Source of the DNA: an uncultured Bacilli bacterium
GTDB taxonomy: Bacteria; Bacillota_I; Bacilli_A; RF39; UBA660
Direction: 5' to 3'
DNA length: 6,934 nucleotides
Assembly (NCBI GenBank): GCA_934085635.1
Contig: CAKOHL010000059.1
Span: 1-6,934, forward strand
This document shows, one piece after another, positions 1 to 5,960 of this stretch. Under the pieces are notes generated by a model. The model was not told where the DNA came from. It ran no database searches and saw only the letters and a program-made list of their open reading frames with translations. Each line of letters begins with the position of its first letter. Position 1 is the stretch's first letter. Made by a program: the position numbers and the translations under genes.

Positions 1-164
1 CCTGATAAAACAATAAAGTTACCATTTTCATCAAATTCATATTCCCCATCATAGTAGTTCCAAGGTTCATATCTTCCTGATAATACTCTGGCTGTTTCTT
101 CTTCAGTTAGTCCGTATTTTTCACATTCTTTTCTTAATTCTTTTTTTTGTTCTTCTGTGTACAT
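1..164 (-). CDS. Small hypothetical protein, last visible gene of the nrd operon (3' end outside window)
   Basis: The frame opens with ATG at 164-162 and stays open for 54 codons to the window edge, so the C-terminus is missing. It begins MYTEEQKKELRKECEKYG. The first half is charged and probably helical. The second half is rich in Tyr, Glu, Asp and Asn (around RYEPWNYYDGEYEFDENGN). No signal peptide, membrane segment or known catalytic motif is visible in this part. The dut stop codon directly abuts the start (TAAATG), and a good AAGGAG ribosome site sits inside the last dut codons, about 6 nt before the ATG. Translational coupling to dut and membership of the nrdD-nrdG-dut transcript are therefore likely. 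I do not recognise the family. The gene call is fairly safe; the function is unknown. Confidence 0.65.
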   Translation of the reverse strand, partial: MYTEEQKKELRKECEKYGLTEEETARVLSGRYEPWNYYDGEYEFDENGNFIVLS

Positions 165-632
165 TTACTTCTCCTTCTTATTTGTTGAACCAAATCCGCC
201 TGTTCTTTTTCCAGTTGCATTATCATTATCCGCTATTTCATATTTCATAAATATTGCTTGTCCTATAATATCACCTTTTTTTATTGTTATTTCTTTATCA
301 AAATAGTTATAGTAAGCATACATAAAGTGTCCATCATTATCTTCATTTTCATAATAGTCAGCATCTATTATACCTATTCCATTAGCAAGTACTAATCCTT
401 TTTTACCAGGATTACTACTTCTATTTACTAGCATTAAGTATTCATTATCTGGCATATATACTTTAAGTCCAGTTTTAACTAATGTTGGTTTCTTTCCTAT
501 TTCAAATGGTTTTATTATTGTATCTTCTATAGCTTCTATATCATAACCAGCACTTAATCTTGTTTTCCTTTCTGGCAATTTTACACCAAAATTTTCAAAT
601 CCTTTTGCTATTTCAAACCCTCGATTTTTCAT
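165..632 (-). CDS. dut: dUTP diphosphatase (trimeric dUTPase)
   Basis: This enzyme hydrolyses dUTP to dUMP and pyrophosphate. That keeps uracil out of DNA and supplies dUMP for thymidylate synthesis. It is cytoplasmic and a homotrimer in this family. All five conserved motifs are present in 155 aa: motif 1 AGYDIEA (28-34), motif 2 RSSNPGKKGL (71-80), motif 3 with GIIDADYY (87-94, likely catalytic Asp90), motif 4 KKGDIIGQ (118-125) and the C-terminal arm RTGGFGST (143-150). The stretch after motif 3 (ENEDNDGHF) resembles dUTPases of Firmicutes and their phages. The ATG overlaps the end of nrdG by 20 nt. Its GAGGAGG ribosome site lies inside nrdG only 3 nt before the ATG, which is short, but the next Met is residue 60, inside the fold, so this start is kept. 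It is co-transcribed with the anaerobic ribonucleotide reductase, which fits a role in dNTP supply. Phage origin is possible, but nothing phage-like lies nearby. Confidence 0.95.
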   Translation of the reverse strand: MKNRGFEIAKGFENFGVKLPERKTRLSAGYDIEAIEDTIIKPFEIGKKPTLVKTGLKVYMPDNEYLMLVNRSSNPGKKGLVLANGIGIIDADYYENEDNDGHFMYAYYNYFDKEITIKKGDIIGQAIFMKYEIADNDNATGKRTGGFGSTNKKEK

Positions 633-1131
633 AGGCCTCCTCTAATAATACTACTTCTTTCTTTTTTAAACTCTTTTTTACATCGATTACTCTTTGATTA
701 GAAGAGCCTCTCCATTTAAGGTTAAAGTCGTGTAATTCATCTTTATATTGTCCATCTACTAATACATCTACATAGTTTAATATTTCTTTACCATTTAAAT
801 CTCTATCAAATAAGTAGCCAGTCCAAAGCCATAATGTTTTATTCGGATATCTCCATTTAAATGCACTTGCAAGTTTAGTAGTACTTTCAATATTAGATGG
901 ATGAAGTGGTTCTCCACCTAATATTGATAAGCCTTTTATTGTATCATTTTCACATAAATCTAATACTTTTTTAATTGTATCATCATTAAATTCATTCCCT
1001 TTATTAAAGTCCCAAGTTTCTTTATTAAAACAATTTTTACAATGGAATGCGCACCCCTGCATAAATATAGATACTCTTATTCCTGGTCCATTTGATATGT
1101 CCATTTTTCTTATTAAATTATATCTAGCCAT
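613..1131 (-). CDS. nrdG: Anaerobic ribonucleoside-triphosphate reductase activating protein (radical SAM)
   Basis: This is the activase of class III ribonucleotide reductase. It cleaves S-adenosylmethionine with a 4Fe-4S cluster and generates the glycyl radical on NrdD. At 172 aa it has the usual length. Residues 27-34 (CAFHCKNC) form the radical-SAM cluster motif in the CX3CX2C form, with Cys27, Cys31 and Cys34. The SAM-binding GGEP is at 72-75, and the near-C-terminal WRGSSNQRVID is typical of NrdG. The early NGPGIRVSIFMQGC is also characteristic of NrdG and related glycyl-radical activases. The start is 1 nt after the nrdD stop. A ribosome site (AAGGA) lies in the last nrdD codons, so the two are probably translationally coupled. 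The gene ends in TGA. Its last 20 nt overlap the start of dut. Confidence 0.96.
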   Translation of the reverse strand: MARYNLIRKMDISNGPGIRVSIFMQGCAFHCKNCFNKETWDFNKGNEFNDDTIKKVLDLCENDTIKGLSILGGEPLHPSNIESTTKLASAFKWRYPNKTLWLWTGYLFDRDLNGKEILNYVDVLVDGQYKDELHDFNLKWRGSSNQRVIDVKKSLKKKEVVLLEEAYEKSRV

Positions 1132-1132
1132 T

Positions 1133-3286
1133 TTATGCTTCCTTATTATCTATATGAATAACTCTTTCTTTTATTTCTTGTGTCCTTCCTTTATTCCAGA
1201 AGTTTGTACCAATATATCCACAAGTTCTTCTTGCTACATTTAATTTACTATGATCTCTATTTCCACAGTTAGGACAATACCATTCCATATTATCATCTAT
1301 TAATATTTCTCCAGTGTATCCACATTCTTGACAATAGTCACTTTTTGTATTTAGTTCTGCATACATAATATTATCATATATGAAATTCATTACTTCTAGT
1401 ACTACATCTATATTATTAGATAAGTTTGGTGTTTCTATATAACTTATTGCGCCCCCTGGACTTAATTTTTGGAATTCACTTTCTAATTTTAATTTTGTAA
1501 ATGCATCTATTTCTTCAAATACAGGTACGTGATATGAATTAGTTATGTAGTCTCTATCAGTTATTCCTTTTACTACTCCAAATCTTTCTTTAAGTCCTTT
1601 AGCAAATTTATATGTTGTTGCTTCAATTGGAGTACCATATACACTATAGTCAATGTTTTCTAATTCTTTCCATTCTTTACATTTTTCATTCATTTTTTCC
1701 ATTACTTTTAGTCCAAATTCTTTACCTTTACCATTATCAGTATGAGAGTGCCCAGTCATATATTTTACACATTCATATAGTCCTGCATATCCCAAACTTA
1801 TTGTAGAGTATCCATTGTGTAATAAGTCGTGTATACTTGCTCCTTTAGGTAATCTTGCAAGCGCCCCATGTTGCCAAAGTATTGGTGCTACATCGCTTGT
1901 TGCTTTTGATAATCTTTTATGTCTTATTTGTAATGCACGATGACATAGTTCAAGTCTTTCTTCAAATATTTGCCAGAATACATCCATATCCTTATCACTT
2001 GAAAGTGCAACATCTACTAAGTTTATTGTTACTACTCCTTGATTGAATCTTCCATAGTATTTAGGTTTTCCATTTTCATCTACATAAGGTGTTAGGAAAC
2101 TTCTACAACCCATACAAGGATAACAGTTACCATTTCCATTTTTATCTATTTTTAACTCTTTCATTATTTTTTCACTTATATAGTCTGGTACCATTCTTTT
2201 ACTAGTACATTCTGCAGCTAATTTTGTTAAGTAGTAGTATTTACTATTTTTATGAATGTTATCTTCTTCAAGTACGTATAGTAATTTTGGAAATGCTGGT
2301 GTTGTATATACTCCTTGTTCATTTTTCATTCCTACTATTCTTTGTTTTAAGAATTCTTCAATTATCCAAGCAAGTTCTTCTTTGTATTCATCAGTTTCCC
2401 CTAAATACATACATACACTTAGGAAAGGTGCTTGTCCATTTGTTGTAGTCATTGAGTTTACTTGATATTGGAAAGTTTGCACTCCATCTACTATTTCTTT
2501 TTTAGTGTCTTCCATTGCAAATTTTTCACAATCTTCTTTGGATAGTTTTCTCTTTTTGTATTTGTCTAAGTATCTTTTATAACTATCTCTTACAAAAGGC
2601 GCTAAGTGGGTTAAAGTTATTGTTACACCGCCATATTGACTAGATGACACTGCTGTTATTATTTGAGTTGCTATTGTCATTGCAGTTAAAAATCTATGTG
2701 GTTTTTCTATCATTACACCATTTATACTAGTTCCATTTTGAAGCATATCTTCTAGGTTTACTAGGTCACAGTTATGTAGAGCATTTTGCGCAAAGTAGTC
2801 TGCATCGTGGAAATGAATTATTCCAGCATCGTGTGCTTCTACTATATCTTCTGGAAGTAAAAATCTTCTCGTGATGTCAGTACTTGTTATTCCTGCTAAG
2901 TAGTCTCTTTGTGTTGTAACTATTTTAGCATTTTTATTTGAGTTTTCAGTATTCCAATATTCACTTTCTCCATCTATTAATTCCTTTATTGATTGGTCAG
3001 TTGTGTTACTTCTTCTTACAAGCTCTCTTGTATATCTATAAGTTATATATCTTTTAGCAAGTTCATATTTTCCCTGACTCATTAATTTCATTTCGATTAT
3101 GTCTTGAATATCTTCAACAAGTATTCTTTTTTTACCAAGTTTTTCAATGTATTTTATTATATTTCTTATTTGTACACTACTTGCTTGTTCATCTTCTTCT
3201 ACCTCATTGTTTGCTTTCATTATAGCATCTTCAATTTTTTCTGGACACCAATCTACCATATGTCCATCACGTTTAATTACTTTCAT
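1133..3286 (-). CDS. nrdD: Anaerobic (class III) ribonucleoside-triphosphate reductase
   Basis: It reduces ribonucleoside triphosphates to deoxyribonucleotides without oxygen, using a glycyl radical made by NrdG. The family normally takes electrons from formate or a thioredoxin system. Domains in the 717 aa are: an ATP-cone regulatory domain at about 1-95 (MKVIKRDGHMVDW), then the catalytic ten-stranded barrel. Cys173 in HNCDLVN and the probable thiyl-radical Cys394 in MGCRSFL are both in place. Near the C-terminus are four zinc ligands, Cys652, Cys655, Cys671 and Cys674, then the glycyl-radical loop RTCGYIG with Gly690. The gene looks intact. It starts at ATG 3286 with GAGG 7 nt upstream and a second GAGG further back. 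It is the first gene of the operon. Upstream are a TATAAT promoter and a Crp/Fnr-type palindrome shared with the divergent regulator, so control by that regulator is likely. Confidence 0.97.
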   Translation of the reverse strand: MKVIKRDGHMVDWCPEKIEDAIMKANNEVEEDEQASSVQIRNIIKYIEKLGKKRILVEDIQDIIEMKLMSQGKYELAKRYITYRYTRELVRRSNTTDQSIKELIDGESEYWNTENSNKNAKIVTTQRDYLAGITSTDITRRFLLPEDIVEAHDAGIIHFHDADYFAQNALHNCDLVNLEDMLQNGTSINGVMIEKPHRFLTAMTIATQIITAVSSSQYGGVTITLTHLAPFVRDSYKRYLDKYKKRKLSKEDCEKFAMEDTKKEIVDGVQTFQYQVNSMTTTNGQAPFLSVCMYLGETDEYKEELAWIIEEFLKQRIVGMKNEQGVYTTPAFPKLLYVLEEDNIHKNSKYYYLTKLAAECTSKRMVPDYISEKIMKELKIDKNGNGNCYPCMGCRSFLTPYVDENGKPKYYGRFNQGVVTINLVDVALSSDKDMDVFWQIFEERLELCHRALQIRHKRLSKATSDVAPILWQHGALARLPKGASIHDLLHNGYSTISLGYAGLYECVKYMTGHSHTDNGKGKEFGLKVMEKMNEKCKEWKELENIDYSVYGTPIEATTYKFAKGLKERFGVVKGITDRDYITNSYHVPVFEEIDAFTKLKLESEFQKLSPGGAISYIETPNLSNNIDVVLEVMNFIYDNIMYAELNTKSDYCQECGYTGEILIDDNMEWYCPNCGNRDHSKLNVARRTCGYIGTNFWNKGRTQEIKERVIHIDNKEA

Positions 3287-3320
3287 TTCTTTACCTCTTC
3301 CTCTTATATTTTATAAGTCA

Positions 3321-3326
3321 ATTATA
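3321..3326 (-). promoter_or_regulatory. Predicted -10 box of the nrdD operon promoter
   Basis: On the minus strand this is a perfect TATAAT. It predicts transcription starting near 3314, giving a 28-nt leader that contains the nrdD ribosome site. Seventeen nt upstream the hexamer is CAAAGT, a very poor match to TTGACA. A promoter with a good -10 and no -35 is what an activator-dependent promoter usually looks like. A second hexamer, TATAAA at 3315-3310, would start RNA within the ribosome site and is less plausible. Confidence 0.6.
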
Positions 3327-3347
3327 CAACATATATAAAAAATACTT

Positions 3348-3363
3348 TGTTGCAATTGCAACA
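3348..3363. promoter_or_regulatory. Palindromic operator, probable Crp/Fnr-family site
   Basis: The sequence TGTTGCAATTGCAACA is a perfect 16-bp inverted repeat in the divergent intergenic region. The half-sites GTTGC and GCAAC are separated by 4 bp, the same geometry as the FNR site (TTGAT-N4-ATCAA) but with different bases. Its centre, 3355.5, lies at -41.5 from the start site predicted by the nrdD TATAAT box. That is the standard position for class II activation by Crp/Fnr proteins. It also overlaps the probable -35 of the regulator gene. The palindrome and geometry are seen directly; that the neighbouring regulator binds it is inferred. Confidence 0.7.
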
Positions 3364-3384
3364 TTTGTCATTTTTTGATAAAAT
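3356..3384 (+). promoter_or_regulatory. Possible promoter of the Crp/Fnr-family regulator gene
   Basis: TTGCAA (3356-3361) could serve as -35 and TAAAAT (3379-3384) as -10, with 17-bp spacing. They match the consensus at 4 of 6 and 5 of 6 positions. The predicted start is near 3391, leaving a leader of only about 11 nt that begins at the ribosome site, so the start may be slightly different. The -35 lies inside the right half of the palindrome, so a protein bound there would be expected to block this promoter. Confidence 0.35.
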
Positions 3385-3401
3385 TATTTTAGGTGAGTAA
3401 A

Positions 3402-4040
3402 ATGGATGAACTTTTTAACAATATTAGTCCCAAAAATAGAGAGAGAATCCTAAATTATTTAGAGGCTATTAGTTATAAATTCCCTAAAAATAAGAGGGTT
3501 CTTAATAATATAATTAGTGATAATTTTATGTGTATAATTTTAAGTGGACACTTGCAGATTGTAAGAGATGACGTCGAGGGAAACAGAACAATTGTCGAGG
3601 ATTTTCTTGAAAATACGCTTTTTGGTTCACTTAGTTATCCACTTAAGAATGAAGAGTATCAAGTTATTACTAAAGATGAGACTAAAGTTGTTATTATAGA
3701 TTTTAATTCTATTTTAGATATGAGAGAGAATCATTTTACTTTTTATAATACTTTTTTAAAAAATCTAATTAGTATACTTACTAAAATTGTTACTAAGGCT
3801 AATGAGAGAATTGAAGTATTATCTAATAAGAGTATAAGAGATAAATTATTGGATTACTTCAGAATTTTAAGCAAAAAAAATAACTCAAAGGTTATTTATT
3901 TACCACTTAGTTATACAGAACTCGCTGATTATTTAGCCGTTAATAGAAGTGCTTTATCAAGAGAGATAAAGAATCTTAAGGATGATGGACTTATTGAAAC
4001 TAAAGGAAGAAGAATTAAATTATTATATTATTTAAGTTAA
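3402..4040 (+). CDS. Crp/Fnr-family transcriptional regulator
   Basis: This is a cytoplasmic DNA-binding regulator of 212 aa, the usual length. An N-terminal cyclic-nucleotide-like beta-barrel (about 1-110) is followed by a long dimerisation helix (about 113-145) and a C-terminal winged helix-turn-helix (about 167-210; LSYTELADYLAVNRSALSRE). In the recognition helix, Arg182 and Arg187 align with CRP Arg180 and Arg185, but Ser183 replaces CRP Glu181. This suggests a half-site other than TGTGA. The phosphate-binding segment reads LFGSLSYP and lacks the FGE and RSA features of cAMP binders. There is one cysteine (Cys44), so an FNR-type iron-sulfur cluster is excluded. I start at ATG 3402 because AGGTGAG (3391-3397) is then well spaced as ribosome site; a GTG at 3393 would fall within that site. 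Being divergent from nrdD across a palindrome, it is probably that operon's regulator. The ligand is unknown. Confidence 0.9.
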   Translation: MDELFNNISPKNRERILNYLEAISYKFPKNKRVLNNIISDNFMCIILSGHLQIVRDDVEGNRTIVEDFLENTLFGSLSYPLKNEEYQVITKDETKVVIIDFNSILDMRENHFTFYNTFLKNLISILTKIVTKANERIEVLSNKSIRDKLLDYFRILSKKNNSKVIYLPLSYTELADYLAVNRSALSREIKNLKDDGLIETKGRRIKLLYYLS

Positions 4041-4086
4041 TATTTTTTATTAATTAGAAGTTATAAAAAAGTTATTCTCTTTAAAG

Positions 4087-4119
4087 TAAAATAAGGCGTT
4101 TCGCAAACGCCTTATTTTA
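4087..4119. terminator. Bidirectional intrinsic terminator
   Basis: A 15-bp perfect stem (left arm 4087-4101, right arm 4105-4119) has a 3-nt CGC loop and a GC core GGCG/CGCC. On the plus strand it is followed by TTTTAATT, and A/T pairs at the stem base provide U-rich tails in both directions. It lies between the convergent ends of the regulator gene (4040) and the histidine phosphatase gene (4126), so it can end both transcripts. Confidence 0.9.
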
Positions 4120-4125
4120 TTTTAA

Positions 4126-4683
4126 TTAATATATTCTTTTTATTTTCATTAATGATGTATCTAGTTCGTGTATACTTGAGTGGGTTACGTTAAATCTTTC
4201 TTTATTGCAGTCTAATTTTATATCATTTAGTATGTAATATAGCATATTAATAACACCCCTATGAGTTACGATAAGGCTTTTATCTTTTGCTAGAATTTCA
4301 TCAATGTAATAAAGTACTCTATGATATAAATCGCTTAAGCTTTCTCCTTCTGGAAATCTTTTGTAAATACTTTTTGAATTTACGTATTCTGAATAATACT
4401 CTTCTACTATATCCTTGGAAACACCATTTAGAATGCCTTTATTCTGCTCTCTTAAGTGATCTGAATAGAAAGTTGGCACTTCTAGTTTAGCATTAATTAT
4501 ATCTGCTGTTTCCTTAGCTCTTGTTATATCACTTGACAAAATATTGTTAATAACTAGCCCTTTATTAACAATAAAATTCCTAGCATTTACGCTTTGTTTT
4601 ACACCTTCCGGTGTTAAATGTGTATTACTCCAGCCTCCAATAAATCTTTCATCATCTAATCCGTGTCTAATTAAATATATCAT
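4126..4683 (-). CDS. Histidine phosphatase family protein (phosphoglycerate mutase-like)
   Basis: This 185-aa cytoplasmic protein belongs to the superfamily that forms a phosphohistidine intermediate to remove or transfer phosphate. The catalytic set is complete: Arg6-His7-Gly8 (LIRHG), Arg55 in SSDITRAKETA, Glu79 in LREQNKG, and the second His141 in VTHRGV. PEGESL (111-116) is another common family motif. Substrates in this superfamily include phosphoglycerate, alpha-ribazole phosphate, sugar phosphates and nucleotides, and the sequence alone does not decide among them. The protein is shorter than true phosphoglycerate mutase (about 230-250 aa), so a broad or specialised phosphatase is more likely. 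The start at 4683 has AAAGGGGGAA just upstream. It is the last gene of a minus-strand operon, 17 nt after its upstream neighbour, and is followed by the shared terminator. Shared transcription with a deoxyribonucleotidase hints at nucleotide metabolism, but this is inference. Confidence 0.9.
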   Translation of the reverse strand: MIYLIRHGLDDERFIGGWSNTHLTPEGVKQSVNARNFIVNKGLVINNILSSDITRAKETADIINAKLEVPTFYSDHLREQNKGILNGVSKDIVEEYYSEYVNSKSIYKRFPEGESLSDLYHRVLYYIDEILAKDKSLIVTHRGVINMLYYILNDIKLDCNKERFNVTHSSIHELDTSLMKIKRIY

Positions 4684-4700
4684 TTTTTATTCCCCCTTTA

Positions 4701-5300
4701 TTATAAGCTAAGCTTTAATACAGTTAGTTCTTCTAATTTTTCGTCTATGTCTTTATCTAATAAACTACTTAATAAATCATATTCTTTTCTACTTAATTCT
4801 TCACCCTTAAATAGTTTATACCTTATTAGTTCATACTGTGATATAATCTTTTTTCTAGAAGACTCACTTAATAAGTTTAGTTCTTCTACTACACTCATAA
4901 CAAAATTATCTAAATCATATTTGTTATCTTTGGTATTAACAAGTAAGCATTTTCCGTCTTTTACTACGTGATGGTTTACTTGAAATAAGTAAATACCAAA
5001 TGGTTTATCTACTATTTCGTCTCTTAATTTGAATTCACAGTCTTTAATAAAGTTCATATAATTTTCAAAATCGTATTCAAAGTCTATAACTGTTAACTCA
5101 TTACCAAAAGTTTTAACATTTTTATAGTTTTTAGGATTAAAATTTTCTTTCTTATAATATACAATTGTTGAATATGAGTAAGTATCATAGTCTACTCCAT
5201 TATAGTGTCTTCTAGAACATTCAATTTCAACTGGCACCAAACCTTTATATTGGTCTAATAATTTTTTGTTTAAATATCTAAAGCTAATATAACTATCCAT
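4701..5300 (-). CDS. Hypothetical protein, 199 aa
   Basis: I do not recognise this protein. The N-terminal part (about 1-120) alternates aromatic and hydrophobic residues (YDTYSYSTIVYY at 38-49; FGIYLFQVNHHVV at 101-113) and looks like mixed beta structure. The last 70 residues are charged and helical (LSESSRKKIISQYELIR, then LDKDIDEKLEEL). It has no signal peptide, membrane segment or obvious metal site; Cys28, Cys88 and Cys118 are scattered. The ATG directly abuts the stop of the 219-aa gene (TAAATG). A good AAGGAG ribosome site lies in the end of that gene, so the pair is translationally coupled. The coding call is strong because of spacing, ribosome site and length. It could be a partner of the 219-aa protein, as exact abutment often marks proteins made in similar amounts. 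Confidence 0.85.
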   Translation of the reverse strand: MDSYISFRYLNKKLLDQYKGLVPVEIECSRRHYNGVDYDTYSYSTIVYYKKENFNPKNYKNVKTFGNELTVIDFEYDFENYMNFIKDCEFKLRDEIVDKPFGIYLFQVNHHVVKDGKCLLVNTKDNKYDLDNFVMSVVEELNLLSESSRKKIISQYELIRYKLFKGEELSRKEYDLLSSLLDKDIDEKLEELTVLKLSL

Positions 5301-5960
5301 TTAAAACATCTCCTTCATTCTTAATATTAAATCACAAACTTTATCGTTTTTAAATGGTATACCATTAATAAAATTGATAACTTTGTTATATTCTTCTAAT
5401 CTAATCTTATCTATTAGTTCGACATGGAAGCAAGTGAAAGCTTCTTTATAGTATATGCTTATGTCCTCTCTGTCACTATTAAATTCTTTTTTTTCGTAAA
5501 TGTTTTTTAATTCGTTTAAAGCGTTTATCTTATTTTTGTAGTCGCTGTCACTTATCTTGCTAGCTTTATTAAGTATATCGTTTATTTCTTTTTGAAAGCC
5601 ACAAAATTCTTTAGATAGGTCCATTTGAAATAATTCTCTTATTGCTTTTTCGCTACTTGAACTTATGATAATATCTATTAGTTTTGATAAATAAGTAGGT
5701 TCATATTCAATATAGCTATAATTATAAAGTCTTTCATCAGGTCCATCATTATATTCTCTCCATCCCATTTCTGTTTGTTTAAAATCAGTATAATACTTAT
5801 TATCTTTAAAAAATCTAGTACTATTGTAACTCACTTTTTCTTTTTTGCCACATTTATAAATACTTTTATCTTTTATCTTGCTTAGTTTTTCTTCATCAAT
5901 ACTAATTTTGTATTTTTCTACATTTCCATCATTAAGTGAATAATAATATAAACAGCTCAT
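5301..5960 (-). CDS. Hypothetical protein, 219 aa
   Basis: Family not recognised. The N-terminal half is Tyr-rich and probably beta-structured (LYYYSLN at 4-10; RLYNYSYIEYEP at 77-88), with a polar turn-rich stretch around MGWREYNDGPDE (65-76). From about residue 89 on it appears alpha-helical (LSKLIDIIISSSSEKAIREL; INALNELKNIYEKK). Cysteines at 3, 37, 120, 177 and 209 are not arranged as pairs, so no zinc site is suggested. There is no signal peptide or membrane helix, so a cytoplasmic location is likely. The start overlaps the previous stop as ATGA, with GGAGG 6 nt upstream, showing coupling to the 175-aa gene. It lies between that gene and the 199-aa gene in one operon, with phosphatase genes at both ends. 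No function is proposed. Confidence 0.85.
   Translation of the reverse strand: MSCLYYYSLNDGNVEKYKISIDEEKLSKIKDKSIYKCGKKEKVSYNSTRFFKDNKYYTDFKQTEMGWREYNDGPDERLYNYSYIEYEPTYLSKLIDIIISSSSEKAIRELFQMDLSKEFCGFQKEINDILNKASKISDSDYKNKINALNELKNIYEKKEFNSDREDISIYYKEAFTCFHVELIDKIRLEEYNKVINFINGIPFKNDKVCDLILRMKEMF

Noticed and set aside
1612..2465. Open plus-strand frames of 60-75 codons within nrdD, and similar ones near 3104-3338
   Set aside because: They lie antisense to a complete, highly conserved gene, encode low-complexity Leu/Tyr/Ser-rich peptides and have no ribosome sites. They follow from antisense codon bias.
3310..3323. TTGACT (3323-3318, minus strand) as a -35 or TATAAA (3315-3310) as the nrdD -10
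   Set aside because: TTGACT would place the -10 in the ribosome site. TATAAA would start RNA at about 3303 and has a poor -35. TATAAT at 3326-3321 gives a better leader and fits the operator geometry.
3326..3341. AT-rich stretch ACAACATATATAAAAA resembling an NrdR box (acaCwAtATaTwGtgt) upstream of nrdD
   Set aside because: The matches are mostly A/T positions. The conserved C and G of the core and the right half (Gtgt) are absent, and no second box at a typical spacing is seen.
3393..3401. GTG at 3393 as start of the Crp/Fnr-family regulator
   Set aside because: It falls inside the AGGTGAG ribosome site that serves ATG 3402, and it has no good ribosome site of its own.
4087..4119. The 15-bp inverted repeat as a second operator or mobile-element end
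   Set aside because: It has a GC core, 3-nt loop and T-rich flanks between two convergent gene ends, which is fully explained as a bidirectional terminator.
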